The position numbers were made by a program, and so were the translations under genes. Below the pieces are notes generated by a model. That model had not been told where the DNA came from. It saw only the letters and a list, made by a program, of their open reading frames with translations, and made no database searches. Below, one piece after another: positions 6,800 through 14,022 of a DNA stretch of 24,777 nucleotides. The stretch is from positions 1 through 24,777 of the forward strand of contig CAZAED010000019.1 of the NCBI GenBank assembly GCA_964484145.1. Reading direction: 5' to 3'. This DNA comes from JAEUSF01 sp964484145. GTDB taxonomy: Bacteria; Patescibacteriota; Doudnabacteria; UBA920. How positions within the stretch are numbered: the stretch's first letter is position 1; the number at the start of each line of letters is the position of its first letter.

Positions 6800-8122
6800 A
6801 TGAAAGAATACATTGGCGAGCAAACAAAAAAAGCTTTAAAAAACTTTCCTTTCCACGTTTACAAAGTGCATAAGGAATTTATTTTTGCCTTGGTGCAAAT
6901 AAAGAAGGCAGCAGCCATTGCTAATTTTGAAGCTGGTAATATTCCTCGCGATGTAAAACTAGCGGTGGTAAAAGCCTGTGACGATGTCTTAGCCGGCGGT
7001 TACAAAGAACAGTTTCAGCTTAGGGCTCTTCAGGGCGGCGCTGGGACTTCTATAAATATGAATGTAAACGAAGTAGTGGCAAACAGAGCAACAGAAATTT
7101 TAGAAAAACAAGGAAAGAAAACTGTAGTTCACCCAAACGATCACATTAACAGAAGTATGTCGACTAATGACGCCAACCCCTCGGCAATTAAAGTCGCTTC
7201 TATTTCTTTGGCGCAGGCTTTAGAAAAAACTATGGACGGTTTGGCAATGGAGCTTGAAAAAAAAGCGAAACAATTTAAAGATGTAATAAAACTTGCTAGA
7301 ACCCATTTGCAAGACGCAGTGCCCACAACCTTGGGCGCGGAGTTTGCTTCTTATGCTGCTATTATTCGCTGGCACCAGGAAAAAATCAACCGTATTTTAG
7401 AGTTTATGGAAACTCTAAATTTGGGTGGTACTGCAATTGGCAATTCTGTAAACGCCAGCCCAAAATATATAAAAGCGGTTTATAGGGAGCTTAATAAAAT
7501 TACTAAACAAAATTTTAAACCCGCTCAAAATTTAATGTCGCAAACTTCCAGTCAGACCGACTTTTTGGCGGTTTCGCAGGCTGTAACTGCTTTGTGTGTT
7601 GACCTTTCAAAAATTGCTAGCGACTTTAGACTGCTTTCGAGCGGACCGCGCGGGGGATTAGGAGAAATTAAATTAGCAGAATTGCAAAAAGGCTCTTCCA
7701 TAATGCCGGGCAAAGTAAACCCCATTTTGCCGGAAACAGTAAATCAATTATATTATTTGATCTCGGGCAATAACCTAACTATTGAGCACGCAGCTCACGC
7801 GGCACAGTTGGAGCTCGGGGTTATGTTTCCAACCATTGCCGACAGATTACTGCAAAGTCTTAAGCTTACCGCGGAGGTAATAGAACAGTTTACTAAAAAT
7901 TGCGTAGCCAAAATTCAGGCCGACAAAAAACGCTGCAAAGAACTTTTGGAAAATTCCACTGCCTATTCAACTTTATTTACACCAGTGCTTGGGTATGACA
8001 CAGTGAGTGCGGCAGTAAAAGAATCTTTACACTCAAACAAAACATTTAGAGAAGTTATTATGGAACAAAAACTTTTAACCAACCAGCAATTTGAAAAAGT
8101 TATAAAAGATTTTTCTAGTTAA
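6800..8122 (+). CDS. aspA: Aspartate ammonia-lyase (aspartase)
   Basis: Splits aspartate into fumarate and ammonia. 440 aa of the aspartase/fumarase superfamily: GTSINMNVNEV (82-92), HPNDHINRSMSTND (111-124), TRTHLQD-type segment THLQDAVPTTLG (168-179), and the catalytic loop GSSIMPGKVNP (298-308). The choice over class II fumarase rests on GTSxNMN (fumarase has GTQxNMN), NDHxNxSxSTND and PETVNQ after the loop, all aspartase-like. Some drift is visible, so fumarase activity is not excluded. It sits behind malic enzyme; aspartate to fumarate to malate to pyruvate would need a fumarase encoded elsewhere. Confidence 0.82.
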   Translation: MKEYIGEQTKKALKNFPFHVYKVHKEFIFALVQIKKAAAIANFEAGNIPRDVKLAVVKACDDVLAGGYKEQFQLRALQGGAGTSINMNVNEVVANRATEILEKQGKKTVVHPNDHINRSMSTNDANPSAIKVASISLAQALEKTMDGLAMELEKKAKQFKDVIKLARTHLQDAVPTTLGAEFASYAAIIRWHQEKINRILEFMETLNLGGTAIGNSVNASPKYIKAVYRELNKITKQNFKPAQNLMSQTSSQTDFLAVSQAVTALCVDLSKIASDFRLLSSGPRGGLGEIKLAELQKGSSIMPGKVNPILPETVNQLYYLISGNNLTIEHAAHAAQLELGVMFPTIADRLLQSLKLTAEVIEQFTKNCVAKIQADKKRCKELLENSTAYSTLFTPVLGYDTVSAAVKESLHSNKTFREVIMEQKLLTNQQFEKVIKDFSS

Positions 8123-8191
8123 TTTATGCGTAAATTTTACAGCTTAAATTAAGCACTGTTTCATAGGATAAAGACTTAATTTTAAAGGGGT

Positions 8192-8220
8192 TTGACGGAT
8201 TGGGATTATTTGTTTATCAT
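8192..8220 (+). promoter_or_regulatory. Promoter of hsp20
   Basis: TTGACG (8192-8197), 17 bases, TATCAT (8215-8220): 5/6 matches in both boxes. No CIRCE or similar heat-shock operator is visible nearby. Confidence 0.7.
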
Positions 8221-8253
8221 GAATTTAGCAGTTAAATCTTAAAAGTAAAATTT

Positions 8254-8814
8254 ATGCCTAAGAAAGAAAAAACCTCATTTTTCGGCAAAATAATGGGTGC
8301 AAACATTACCGCCGAAGAAACAGAACCCCAAATGGTGGCTGTTACAGCCGTAGAAGAAGAGCCGGAAGAGCTTTTGGAAGAAGAACCGGAAGAAACCGAA
8401 ACTTTGGTAGTGGAAGAAGAAATTGTGCCTACCCCGGAACAAACCAAAAAACCAGAACAAAACGAAGAATGGATGTCGGACTTTGAAGGTCAGCTTAATA
8501 TAGATATGTATCAGACTAAGGACAATGTAATTATAAAGTCCACCATTGCTGGTGTTAGGCCGGAAGACATAGATATTACTGTAGCAAACGACATGTTAAC
8601 CATAAAAGGCGCACGCAGAAAAGAAGACACAGTAGTGCAGGACGACTATTTTTACCAGGAATGTTACTGGGGAAACTTTTCCCGAAGCGTAATAATCCCT
8701 ATAGACATAGACAGCGAAGGTATAGAAGCAGACCTTAAAGATGGCATTCTAACCGTCATAGTTCCAAAAGCTGCAAAAGCAAAGACTAAGAAGGTTAAGG
8801 TAAAAGGACTTTAG
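8254..8814 (+). CDS. Small heat-shock protein Hsp20 with acidic N-terminal extension
   Basis: ATP-independent chaperone that holds unfolding proteins. The alpha-crystallin domain covers about residues 75-180: INIDMYQ-like strand LNIDMYQTKDNVIIKSTIAG, GVRPEDIDITVAND, TIKGARR, FSRSVIIPIDID and the conserved A-x-x-x-G-I-L in ADLKDGILTVIVPKA. Residues about 20-70 form a low-complexity arm very rich in Glu, with Pro and Thr, unlike the short hydrophobic N-terminus of most Hsp20s. It has its own promoter and terminator, so it is monocistronic. Confidence 0.92.
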   Translation: MPKKEKTSFFGKIMGANITAEETEPQMVAVTAVEEEPEELLEEEPEETETLVVEEEIVPTPEQTKKPEQNEEWMSDFEGQLNIDMYQTKDNVIIKSTIAGVRPEDIDITVANDMLTIKGARRKEDTVVQDDYFYQECYWGNFSRSVIIPIDIDSEGIEADLKDGILTVIVPKAAKAKTKKVKVKGL

Positions 8815-8857
8815 ACTACAGAGCTAAAAAAATAAACTACAGATACCTACAGAAATT

Positions 8858-8884
8858 AAACCCCACTCTAAAGAGTGGGGTTTT
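8858..8884 (+). terminator. Terminator of hsp20
   Basis: Stem AAACCCCACTC/GAGTGGGGTTT followed by TTTT-A6, 44 bases after the hsp20 stop. Its symmetry makes it usable from both sides. Confidence 0.9.
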
Positions 8885-8900
8885 AAAAAATCTTCAAAAA

Positions 8901-8909
8901 TGGTACAAT
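8901..8909 (+). promoter_or_regulatory. Extended -10 promoter of ftsK
   Basis: TGG-TACAAT, an extended -10 element with no good -35 (the expected place falls in the hsp20 terminator). Predicted leader of about 60 nt. Confidence 0.45.
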
Positions 8910-8976
8910 CAATTTGTTGAAAGATCAATTTATTATTTTCCCCAGACTCTGTTTTGGGTGAATTATTACAAAATTC

Positions 8977-11205
8977 ATGGGACGAAACAAAAAAGAAGAC
9001 AAGAAAAAGTTTGAAATGCCTAAGGCGCCTTCGCTTAACCTTTCCGCCGAAACTAAGCGCGGGATTATGGTGGTAATTTTTGTAGTGCTTTCCTTAATTA
9101 GTCTGTTAGCCGTAGTAAACGTGGCGGGCAGTTTAGGAAAAAGTTATTTAAATTTACTAAATTGGGTTTTAGGAATTTTGGGCTATTTTGTACCCGCGCT
9201 ATTTTTGCTTGTTGCGGTGCTTTTAGCAAAACATAAGCTTAAAACTCCGGATGAGGAAGAAGAAGGCGAAGAAACAGACGCGGCTTTTTACTGGAGAGTA
9301 TATTTGGGTTCAATACTTTTAACCGGCGCCATAGCAGGAATAATTCACATTTTTTATTTGTCCACCGGCGAGAGCGCTTTTTTTGTAGCAAGCGAAGGCC
9401 GGGGCGGGGGAATGTTTGGAGCAATATTTTCTTCGTTAATTTACAGTAGCTTAGGTTTCTTAGCTAGTGCAATAATTTTGTTTGCGCTTTTAGTAATTGG
9501 TGTTTTAGTTGCTTTCGATGTGCCTTTAAGCCGCTTGTGGTCTAAGAAAGCTAAAACAACAGAACAGCTAAAAGTTCCTCAGGCTCAAGTTAAAATAAAC
9601 AGCATGGCTAGCGGAGGTTTTACCAGTGAAAAAGTTACGGGTAAGAATCCAAAAATTCCTGAAGAGGCTTTAGAAAAACCAAAGGAAAAACCAGTAGTAA
9701 TAAAAGCCCCTCAGGCTACTCCGGGGCCGGTGCTGGAAAATATGGTTATTGCGGACAGAACAGACTGGAAACTCCCTAGCTTTGATTTACTGGAAGACAA
9801 CAAAAGTACTGTAGACAGCGGAAACATAGAACTAAATGTAGCTGTTATAAAAAAGACTTTGGCGGATTTTGGTATAGAGGTAGAAATGGGCGAAGTTAAT
9901 GTGGGTCCTACAGTTACTCAATACACACTCCGTCCGGCTATGGGCGTTAAACTTTCTCAAATTGCGGCACTACAAAATGATCTCGCTCTTGCCTTAGCCG
10001 CGCAATCTGTTCGTATGGAACTGCCAATACCGGGTAAAGCATTGGTTGGTATTGAAGTGCCAAATAAAACTAAGGCCAAAGTGGTATTGCGTGAAGTATT
10101 ACAAACCAAGAATTTTGTTGACCACCCGAGCCGCTTAGCGTTTGCTTTGGGCCGCGATGTATCTGGCCAGCCAATAATTGCTGACCTTGCCGCTATGCCA
10201 CACTTGCTAGTTGCCGGTACCACGGGCTCTGGTAAAAGTGTTGGAATTAATACTTTGTTAATATCTTTCTTATATAGAAATACTCCGCAAGACGTAAAGT
10301 TTATTGTAGTTGACCCAAAGCGCGTGGAAATGACTCCCTACAACGGCATTCCGCATTTGCTTACCCCGGTTATAACTGACCACGAAAAAGCCGTTAACGC
10401 GCTTAAGTGGGCGGTGGCGGAAATGGACCGCAGATACAGACTCTTGTCCGAGGTGGGTAAGCGCAATATTTCTGAATACAATGAAATTACAGAACTTAAA
10501 ATGTATTACATTGTAATTATAATAGACGAACTTGCCGACCTTATGCAGGTGGCTAAGGCTGACGTAGAAGGTGCGATTGTAAGAATTGCACAAATGGCGC
10601 GCGCCGTGGGTATTCACTTGGTAGTTGCGACACAGCGTCCGAGCGTAGATATTATTACCGGCCTTATAAAAGCTAACATAACTTCTCGTATTGCTTTTGC
10701 TGTGGGTAGCCAAATAGACAGCCGCACAATTTTAGACATGGGCGGCGCGGAAAAACTTTTAGGCAAGGGTGACATGCTGTTTACCACAACAGAGTTTAAT
10801 CAGCCAAAACGTGTTCAAGGCGCTTATATTGGTGAGAAAGAAGTTAGAAAAGTTGTAGATTTCTTTAAGGCACAAACCGGCGCTGTTTTGTATAACGACG
10901 AGATAGTAGAAAAACCAAAAAGAGCCATGGGGATTCCGGGTTTTGAAGGTGGTGACGACGGCGATGATTTACTTGAAGCAGCAAAAGAAGAAGTTACAAG
11001 GGCAGGTAAGGCATCTGCTTCACTGCTTCAGCGCAGGCTTCGTGTTGGCTATGCCAGAGCCGCTAGACTGCTTGATTTGTTAGAACAACAAGGTATAATA
11101 GGGCCAGGTGACGGAGCAAAACCTAGGGAAGTTTTTGGGGTAAGTAGCGCGGAGAAAGCGGAGTATGGAGTGGAGGAGGCGCCGACCGATGACCAGCAGG
11201 CTTAA
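8977..11205 (+). CDS. ftsK: DNA translocase FtsK
   Basis: Septum-located motor that pumps chromosome DNA during division. 742 aa: membrane helices at about residues 30-50, 62-84, 108-128 and 148-180, a short linker rich in Lys, Pro and Glu (about 190-260), and the RecA-like motor with FDLLED and VTQYTLRPA, Walker A GTTGSGKS (about 414-421) and Walker B IIIDELADLM (about 513-522). The C-terminal gamma winged helix, SLLQRRLRVGYARAARLLDLLE, is present and normally reads KOPS-like signals. The linker is short compared with E. coli FtsK (1329 aa), as in Gram-positive SpoIIIE-sized forms. A RodZ-like gene follows after a repeat-rich spacer. Confidence 0.96.
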   Translation: MGRNKKEDKKKFEMPKAPSLNLSAETKRGIMVVIFVVLSLISLLAVVNVAGSLGKSYLNLLNWVLGILGYFVPALFLLVAVLLAKHKLKTPDEEEEGEETDAAFYWRVYLGSILLTGAIAGIIHIFYLSTGESAFFVASEGRGGGMFGAIFSSLIYSSLGFLASAIILFALLVIGVLVAFDVPLSRLWSKKAKTTEQLKVPQAQVKINSMASGGFTSEKVTGKNPKIPEEALEKPKEKPVVIKAPQATPGPVLENMVIADRTDWKLPSFDLLEDNKSTVDSGNIELNVAVIKKTLADFGIEVEMGEVNVGPTVTQYTLRPAMGVKLSQIAALQNDLALALAAQSVRMELPIPGKALVGIEVPNKTKAKVVLREVLQTKNFVDHPSRLAFALGRDVSGQPIIADLAAMPHLLVAGTTGSGKSVGINTLLISFLYRNTPQDVKFIVVDPKRVEMTPYNGIPHLLTPVITDHEKAVNALKWAVAEMDRRYRLLSEVGKRNISEYNEITELKMYYIVIIIDELADLMQVAKADVEGAIVRIAQMARAVGIHLVVATQRPSVDIITGLIKANITSRIAFAVGSQIDSRTILDMGGAEKLLGKGDMLFTTTEFNQPKRVQGAYIGEKEVRKVVDFFKAQTGAVLYNDEIVEKPKRAMGIPGFEGGDDGDDLLEAAKEEVTRAGKASASLLQRRLRVGYARAARLLDLLEQQGIIGPGDGAKPREVFGVSSAEKAEYGVEEAPTDDQQA

Positions 11206-11223
11206 AATTAATTTCTAATTATA

Positions 11224-11345
11224 CTAATTATTCTAATTACCCTAAAAAATGTCTAATGACTAAAATCTAATGCCTAAGCGTTTAGACATTTAATCATTGG
11301 ATATTAGGCATTATTTAGAATAATTAGGTCAATTAGGTCAATTAG
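11224..11345. repeat. AT-rich nested inverted-repeat spacer (copy 1)
   Basis: Fills most of the gap between ftsK and the RodZ-like gene. Perfect 13-bp arms CTAATTATTCTAA (11224-11236) and TTAGAATAATTAG (11315-11327). Inside are the pairs AATGTCTAA/TTTAGACATT (11248-11256, 11281-11290) and CTAATGCCTAA/TTAGGCATTA (11267-11277, 11304-11313), which are interleaved and so cannot all form at once. It ends with AATTAGGTC repeats. It shares words with the spacers at 20942 and 23208. Confidence 0.7.
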
Positions 11346-11354
11346 GAATTTGCT

Positions 11355-12305
11355 TTGGTTTTTGAAACTAAAAAAATTAAATCCGAAACTCTAGGAGAAT
11401 ATTTAAAGGCCGTGCGAACGACCTTTAATTTGTCTTTGGCTGAAGTTTCCGAAGGTTCTGGCGTACCGGAAAAAATTTTAGAAGGGCTGGAATCAGGTAA
11501 TATGCTTAAACTTCCGGCAGATGTATATGTGCAAGGTACTTTAAAGCAACTTGCGGTTTTTTATAAATTGTCTGAAGTGGAGCTTTTAGTTCAGTATAAG
11601 AAAGAACGGGACATTGCGAGGCAAATAAAAAAAACACGCGAGTTAAATTCAAAAAACTTTTTTGGGTTTTGGAATAAGTTGATAATTACCCCAAAAATTT
11701 TAATTCTGGCTGCCGCAGGAGTATTTATTGTTTTTACTCTTAGTTATTTAATATGGCAAGTGTCTTCTATTAATAGAGCTCCTACAGTACAAATAGAGTC
11801 TCCAAAAAATGAAGAAATTATTAATCAGCTTTCTGTAAAAGTTTCAGGCAAAACAGACCCAGGCTCTAACATTTTAGTAAATGGGGAAGATGTGTTTGTA
11901 GACAGCGGCGGGAAATTTACCACCAACGTTAGTTTGGTGCCTGGGTGGCAGGATATAAAAGTTGAGGCAAAAAATCGTTTTGGTAAACAAACTCAAAAGA
12001 GTTTGAAAGTTTTAACACAGTTGCCGGACTCAGTAAAAGACAGTTCGGTAAATTTACAGCTTAGTTTTTCTGGCAATACAACTTTAATTTATTCTTTTGA
12101 TTCAAATAATGCCGCAACAAAAGAATTTGCTTCAGGACAAAATTTTGAGATTAACGCAAAAGACAAAATTATTATTTCGGCTGAGAATGGCGGAGTTATA
12201 TCAGCCTTATTAAACGGACAAAATTTGGGGCTTTTGGGTAAAGCCGGCGAACCTTTAGCTAATGTTTCTTTTTCTAAAGATTCGGTAGTTATGCCAAAAC
12301 AATAG
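11355..12305 (+). CDS. rodZ: RodZ-like cell-shape protein
   Basis: Bitopic membrane protein expected to link the cytoskeleton or cell-wall machinery to the membrane. 316 aa: N-terminal helix-turn-helix (residues about 11-80, TLGEYLKAVRTTFNLSLAEVS and LPADVYVQGTLKQLAVFY), basic linker, membrane helix about 113-135, an Ig-like extracellular domain (PTVQIESPKNEEIINQLSVKV, GWQDIKVEAKNRFG, about 143-225) and a RodZ C-terminal-type domain (DUF4115-like, about 235-315). The TTG at 11355 is chosen because it is the first start codon after an in-frame stop at 11343 and has AGGAA six bases upstream. No MreB is encoded in the window. Confidence 0.83.
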   Translation: MVFETKKIKSETLGEYLKAVRTTFNLSLAEVSEGSGVPEKILEGLESGNMLKLPADVYVQGTLKQLAVFYKLSEVELLVQYKKERDIARQIKKTRELNSKNFFGFWNKLIITPKILILAAAGVFIVFTLSYLIWQVSSINRAPTVQIESPKNEEIINQLSVKVSGKTDPGSNILVNGEDVFVDSGGKFTTNVSLVPGWQDIKVEAKNRFGKQTQKSLKVLTQLPDSVKDSSVNLQLSFSGNTTLIYSFDSNNAATKEFASGQNFEINAKDKIIISAENGGVISALLNGQNLGLLGKAGEPLANVSFSKDSVVMPKQ

Positions 12306-12317
12306 ACATTATTTTGG

Positions 12318-12479
12318 GGGTCTGTTGCCGAATACCATTTTGGCTGCAATATCATAATTTTGGTCATCCGAATAAAAAAATTTTTCCGCTTAACTTCCTG
12401 TTAAACATCAAAATTTGTTTTGTCCGGCTGACTTAAAATTCTTAAATTTCGCTTCAAAAGCGCATTCGGTAACAGACCC
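12318..12479. mobile_element. 162-bp MITE-like inverted-repeat element
   Basis: Termini GGGTCTGTTGCCGAAT (12318-12333) and ATTCGGTAACAGACCC (12464-12479) are inverted with one mismatch. The similarity continues inwards for about 50 bp with gaps (for example AATTTTGGTCATCCG against the complement of CGGCTGACTTAAAATT). No open frame inside. It resembles a miniature inverted-repeat element or a long RNA hairpin; a target-site duplication was not obvious. Confidence 0.5.
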
Positions 12480-12482
12480 TAC

Positions 12483-12491
12483 TTATCCACA
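12483..12491 (+). other. Isolated consensus DnaA box
   Basis: TTATCCACA, exact match to the DnaA box. Only one copy here, so it is not a replication origin; it might titrate DnaA or regulate recA. Confidence 0.4.
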
Positions 12492-12502
12492 AGAGTTATT
12501 TG

Positions 12503-12614
12503 ACCCCGTAATACAACATTTGATATTTGTAATAGTCAATAGGTTATTTTTGTACGATTTATTCAATAAAACAAGGTAAAATAATCATTTTGATCAAATG
12601 TTGATATGCGGGGT
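12503..12614. repeat. Second long inverted repeat, abutting recA -35
   Basis: Arms 12503-12524 and 12593-12614. CAACATTTGAT pairs perfectly with ATCAAATGTTG, and after five unmatched bases ACCCCG pairs with CGGGGT. The 68-bp interior is AT-rich. The right arm ends on the first T of the recA -35 box, so it may be an operator region or a second MITE-like insertion. Confidence 0.5.
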
Positions 12615-12642
12615 TGACATTAGGTGAACGTTCGTATATTTT
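12614..12642 (+). promoter_or_regulatory. recA promoter with internal palindrome
   Basis: Consensus TTGACA (12614-12619) with TATATT (12635-12640, 15-base spacing) or TATTTT (12637-12642, 17 bases). The palindrome GAACGTTC (12626-12633) lies between the boxes. It looks like a LexA site of the GAAC-N4-GTTC type with the N4 missing, so it is only a candidate SOS operator. Confidence 0.55.
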
Positions 12643-12681
12643 AATATATATAGACTAATATTAAACGAAATAAATAAATTT

Positions 12682-13752
12682 ATGGCAAAATCAGCACCCA
12701 AAACAAATATAGAAACCGGTAAATGGAAAGCCGTTTCTTCGGCATTAGACCAAATTAAAGAAAAATTTGGAGACGGAAGCATTATGAAGCTTTCGGACAC
12801 CAAAGCTTTAGACATTGCGACTACCCCAACTGGCTCAATTAGTTTAGACCTAGCTTTGGGGGCAGGCGGTATACCAAGAGGCAGGGTAATAGAAATATAT
12901 GGGCCGGAGTCTTCGGGTAAAACCACTTTAACTTTGCATATGATATCGGAAGTGCAAAAACGTGGGGGCTTAGCTGCTTTTATAGACGCAGAACACGCGC
13001 TTGATCCGGAATATGCCAAACGCATTGGCGTTAAGTTGGAAGATTTGTTAATTTCCCAGCCAGACAACGGCGAGCAGGCTTTAGACATTTGTGAAACCTT
13101 GGTTCGTTCTAATGGCCTTGATTTAATAGTTATAGACTCAGTTGCCGCCTTGACCCCGCGCAATGAAATAGAAGGTGAAATGGGCGACAGTCATATGGGA
13201 CTTCAGGCTAGGCTTATGAGTCAAGCTTTGCGTAAACTAACCGCTATAATTTCTAAAACCAATACTACAGTCATTTTTATCAACCAAATTCGTATGAAAA
13301 TTGGGGTTATGTTTGGCAACCCAGAAACCACCACCGGCGGCAATGCTTTAAAATTTTACTGCTCTGTTCGTATAGAAGTTAGAAGAACAGCGCAAATTAA
13401 AAATGGTGACAAAATAGTTGGTAATCGGGTAAAGGTAAAAATTGTAAAAAATAAAATTGCCCCGCCGTTTAAAGTTGCGGAATTCGACATTATGTACAAC
13501 GAGGGTATTTCCGCTTCGGGCGACTTGCTCGACACAGGCGTTGGCTACGGAGTAATTCAAAAATCCGGCAATACTCATATGTTCGGTGAAATAAAATTGG
13601 GAGTTGGCAGAGAAGCCGCTAAAGCTTTCTTAAAAGAAAACGAAAAAGTCTTTAAGGAAATAGACAAAGCTGTTAGAGAAAAAGTTAAAAGTGGAGAGGC
13701 AGTAGTGCCCGCTAAGCAGGCGGAAGAGGATGCGGAAGAAGAGAAGGAGTAA
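12682..13752 (+). CDS. recA: Recombinase RecA
   Basis: Forms filaments on single-stranded DNA for strand exchange and repair, and triggers LexA cleavage where LexA exists. 356 aa, full length: KWKAVSSALDQIKEKFGDGS (14-33), Walker A GPESSGKT (74-81), DAEHALDPEYA, Walker B LIVIDSVAALTP, the L2 loop region GVMFGNPETTTGGNALKFY, and an acidic C-terminal tail EEDAEEEKE that tunes activity in other RecAs. The start ATG lies about 35-40 nt after the predicted transcription start, without a clear Shine-Dalgarno. A short hairpin terminator follows, then a small zinc-ribbon gene. Confidence 0.97.
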   Translation: MAKSAPKTNIETGKWKAVSSALDQIKEKFGDGSIMKLSDTKALDIATTPTGSISLDLALGAGGIPRGRVIEIYGPESSGKTTLTLHMISEVQKRGGLAAFIDAEHALDPEYAKRIGVKLEDLLISQPDNGEQALDICETLVRSNGLDLIVIDSVAALTPRNEIEGEMGDSHMGLQARLMSQALRKLTAIISKTNTTVIFINQIRMKIGVMFGNPETTTGGNALKFYCSVRIEVRRTAQIKNGDKIVGNRVKVKIVKNKIAPPFKVAEFDIMYNEGISASGDLLDTGVGYGVIQKSGNTHMFGEIKLGVGREAAKAFLKENEKVFKEIDKAVREKVKSGEAVVPAKQAEEDAEEEKE

Positions 13753-13763
13753 ATAATTTATTT

Positions 13764-13784
13764 TTCCCGAAAACGGGAATTTTT
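13764..13784 (+). terminator. Short terminator between recA and the small gene
   Basis: Stem TTCCCG/CGGGAA with loop AAAA followed by T5. The T run directly touches the GGGAGG ribosome site of the next gene, so readthrough at this hairpin would decide expression of that gene. Confidence 0.65.
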
Positions 13785-13794
13785 GGGAGGTATT

Positions 13795-13959
13795 ATGCAA
13801 ATAACAAAATGCGATATTTGTGGAAAAAAAATTGAAAATGAAGATAAAATAAATATATATTATAAACTCTCATTTCCAATTTCTGAAATATGTCTAAAAT
13901 GCGGAAAACCTATAGAGGCTTTTTTAAAGAAAAATAAACTAATCAAACCTAATGAATAA
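13795..13959 (+). CDS. 54-aa double-CxxC (zinc-ribbon-like) protein
   Basis: Short open frame of 54 codons plus TAA. The protein starts MQITKCDICGKKIENEDK and has a second pair in EICLKCGKPIEAFLKKNK; the CDIC and CLKC pairs, about 27 residues apart, fit one zinc site of a rubredoxin-like knuckle or zinc ribbon. The C-terminus is basic. Support for it being real: the strong Shine-Dalgarno GGGAGG 6 bases before the ATG, conserved-looking paired cysteines, and a strong terminator 6 bases after the stop. No promoter of its own is visible, so it may depend on recA readthrough. Function unknown; DNA or RNA binding would be a guess. Confidence 0.75.
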   Translation: MQITKCDICGKKIENEDKINIYYKLSFPISEICLKCGKPIEAFLKKNKLIKPNE

Positions 13960-13964
13960 ATCAA

Positions 13965-13995
13965 CCCCGCCTTTCAGCCAGAAAGGCGGGGTTTT
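13965..13995. terminator. Strong terminator between convergent genes
   Basis: Perfect 11-bp stem CCCCGCCTTTC/GAAAGGCGGGG with a 5-base loop, followed by TTTT. It separates recA and the small gene from the oppositely transcribed gene at 14023. Confidence 0.93.
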
Positions 13996-14022
13996 GGTTC
14001 CTGTCAGGGTTGGGCGGATCAA

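Noticed and set aside
8123..8253. CIRCE-type heat-shock operator before hsp20
   Set aside because: No TTAGCACTC-N9-GAGTGCTAA or near match is present; only an ordinary promoter is seen.
11206..11354. CRISPR array, because of repeated short words
   Set aside because: Repeats are short, irregularly spaced and in both orientations; no constant spacers or cas genes.
12594..13163. 189-codon frame on the minus strand opposite recA
   Set aside because: It lies opposite the well-conserved recA gene and promoter, has no family features and is a shadow frame.
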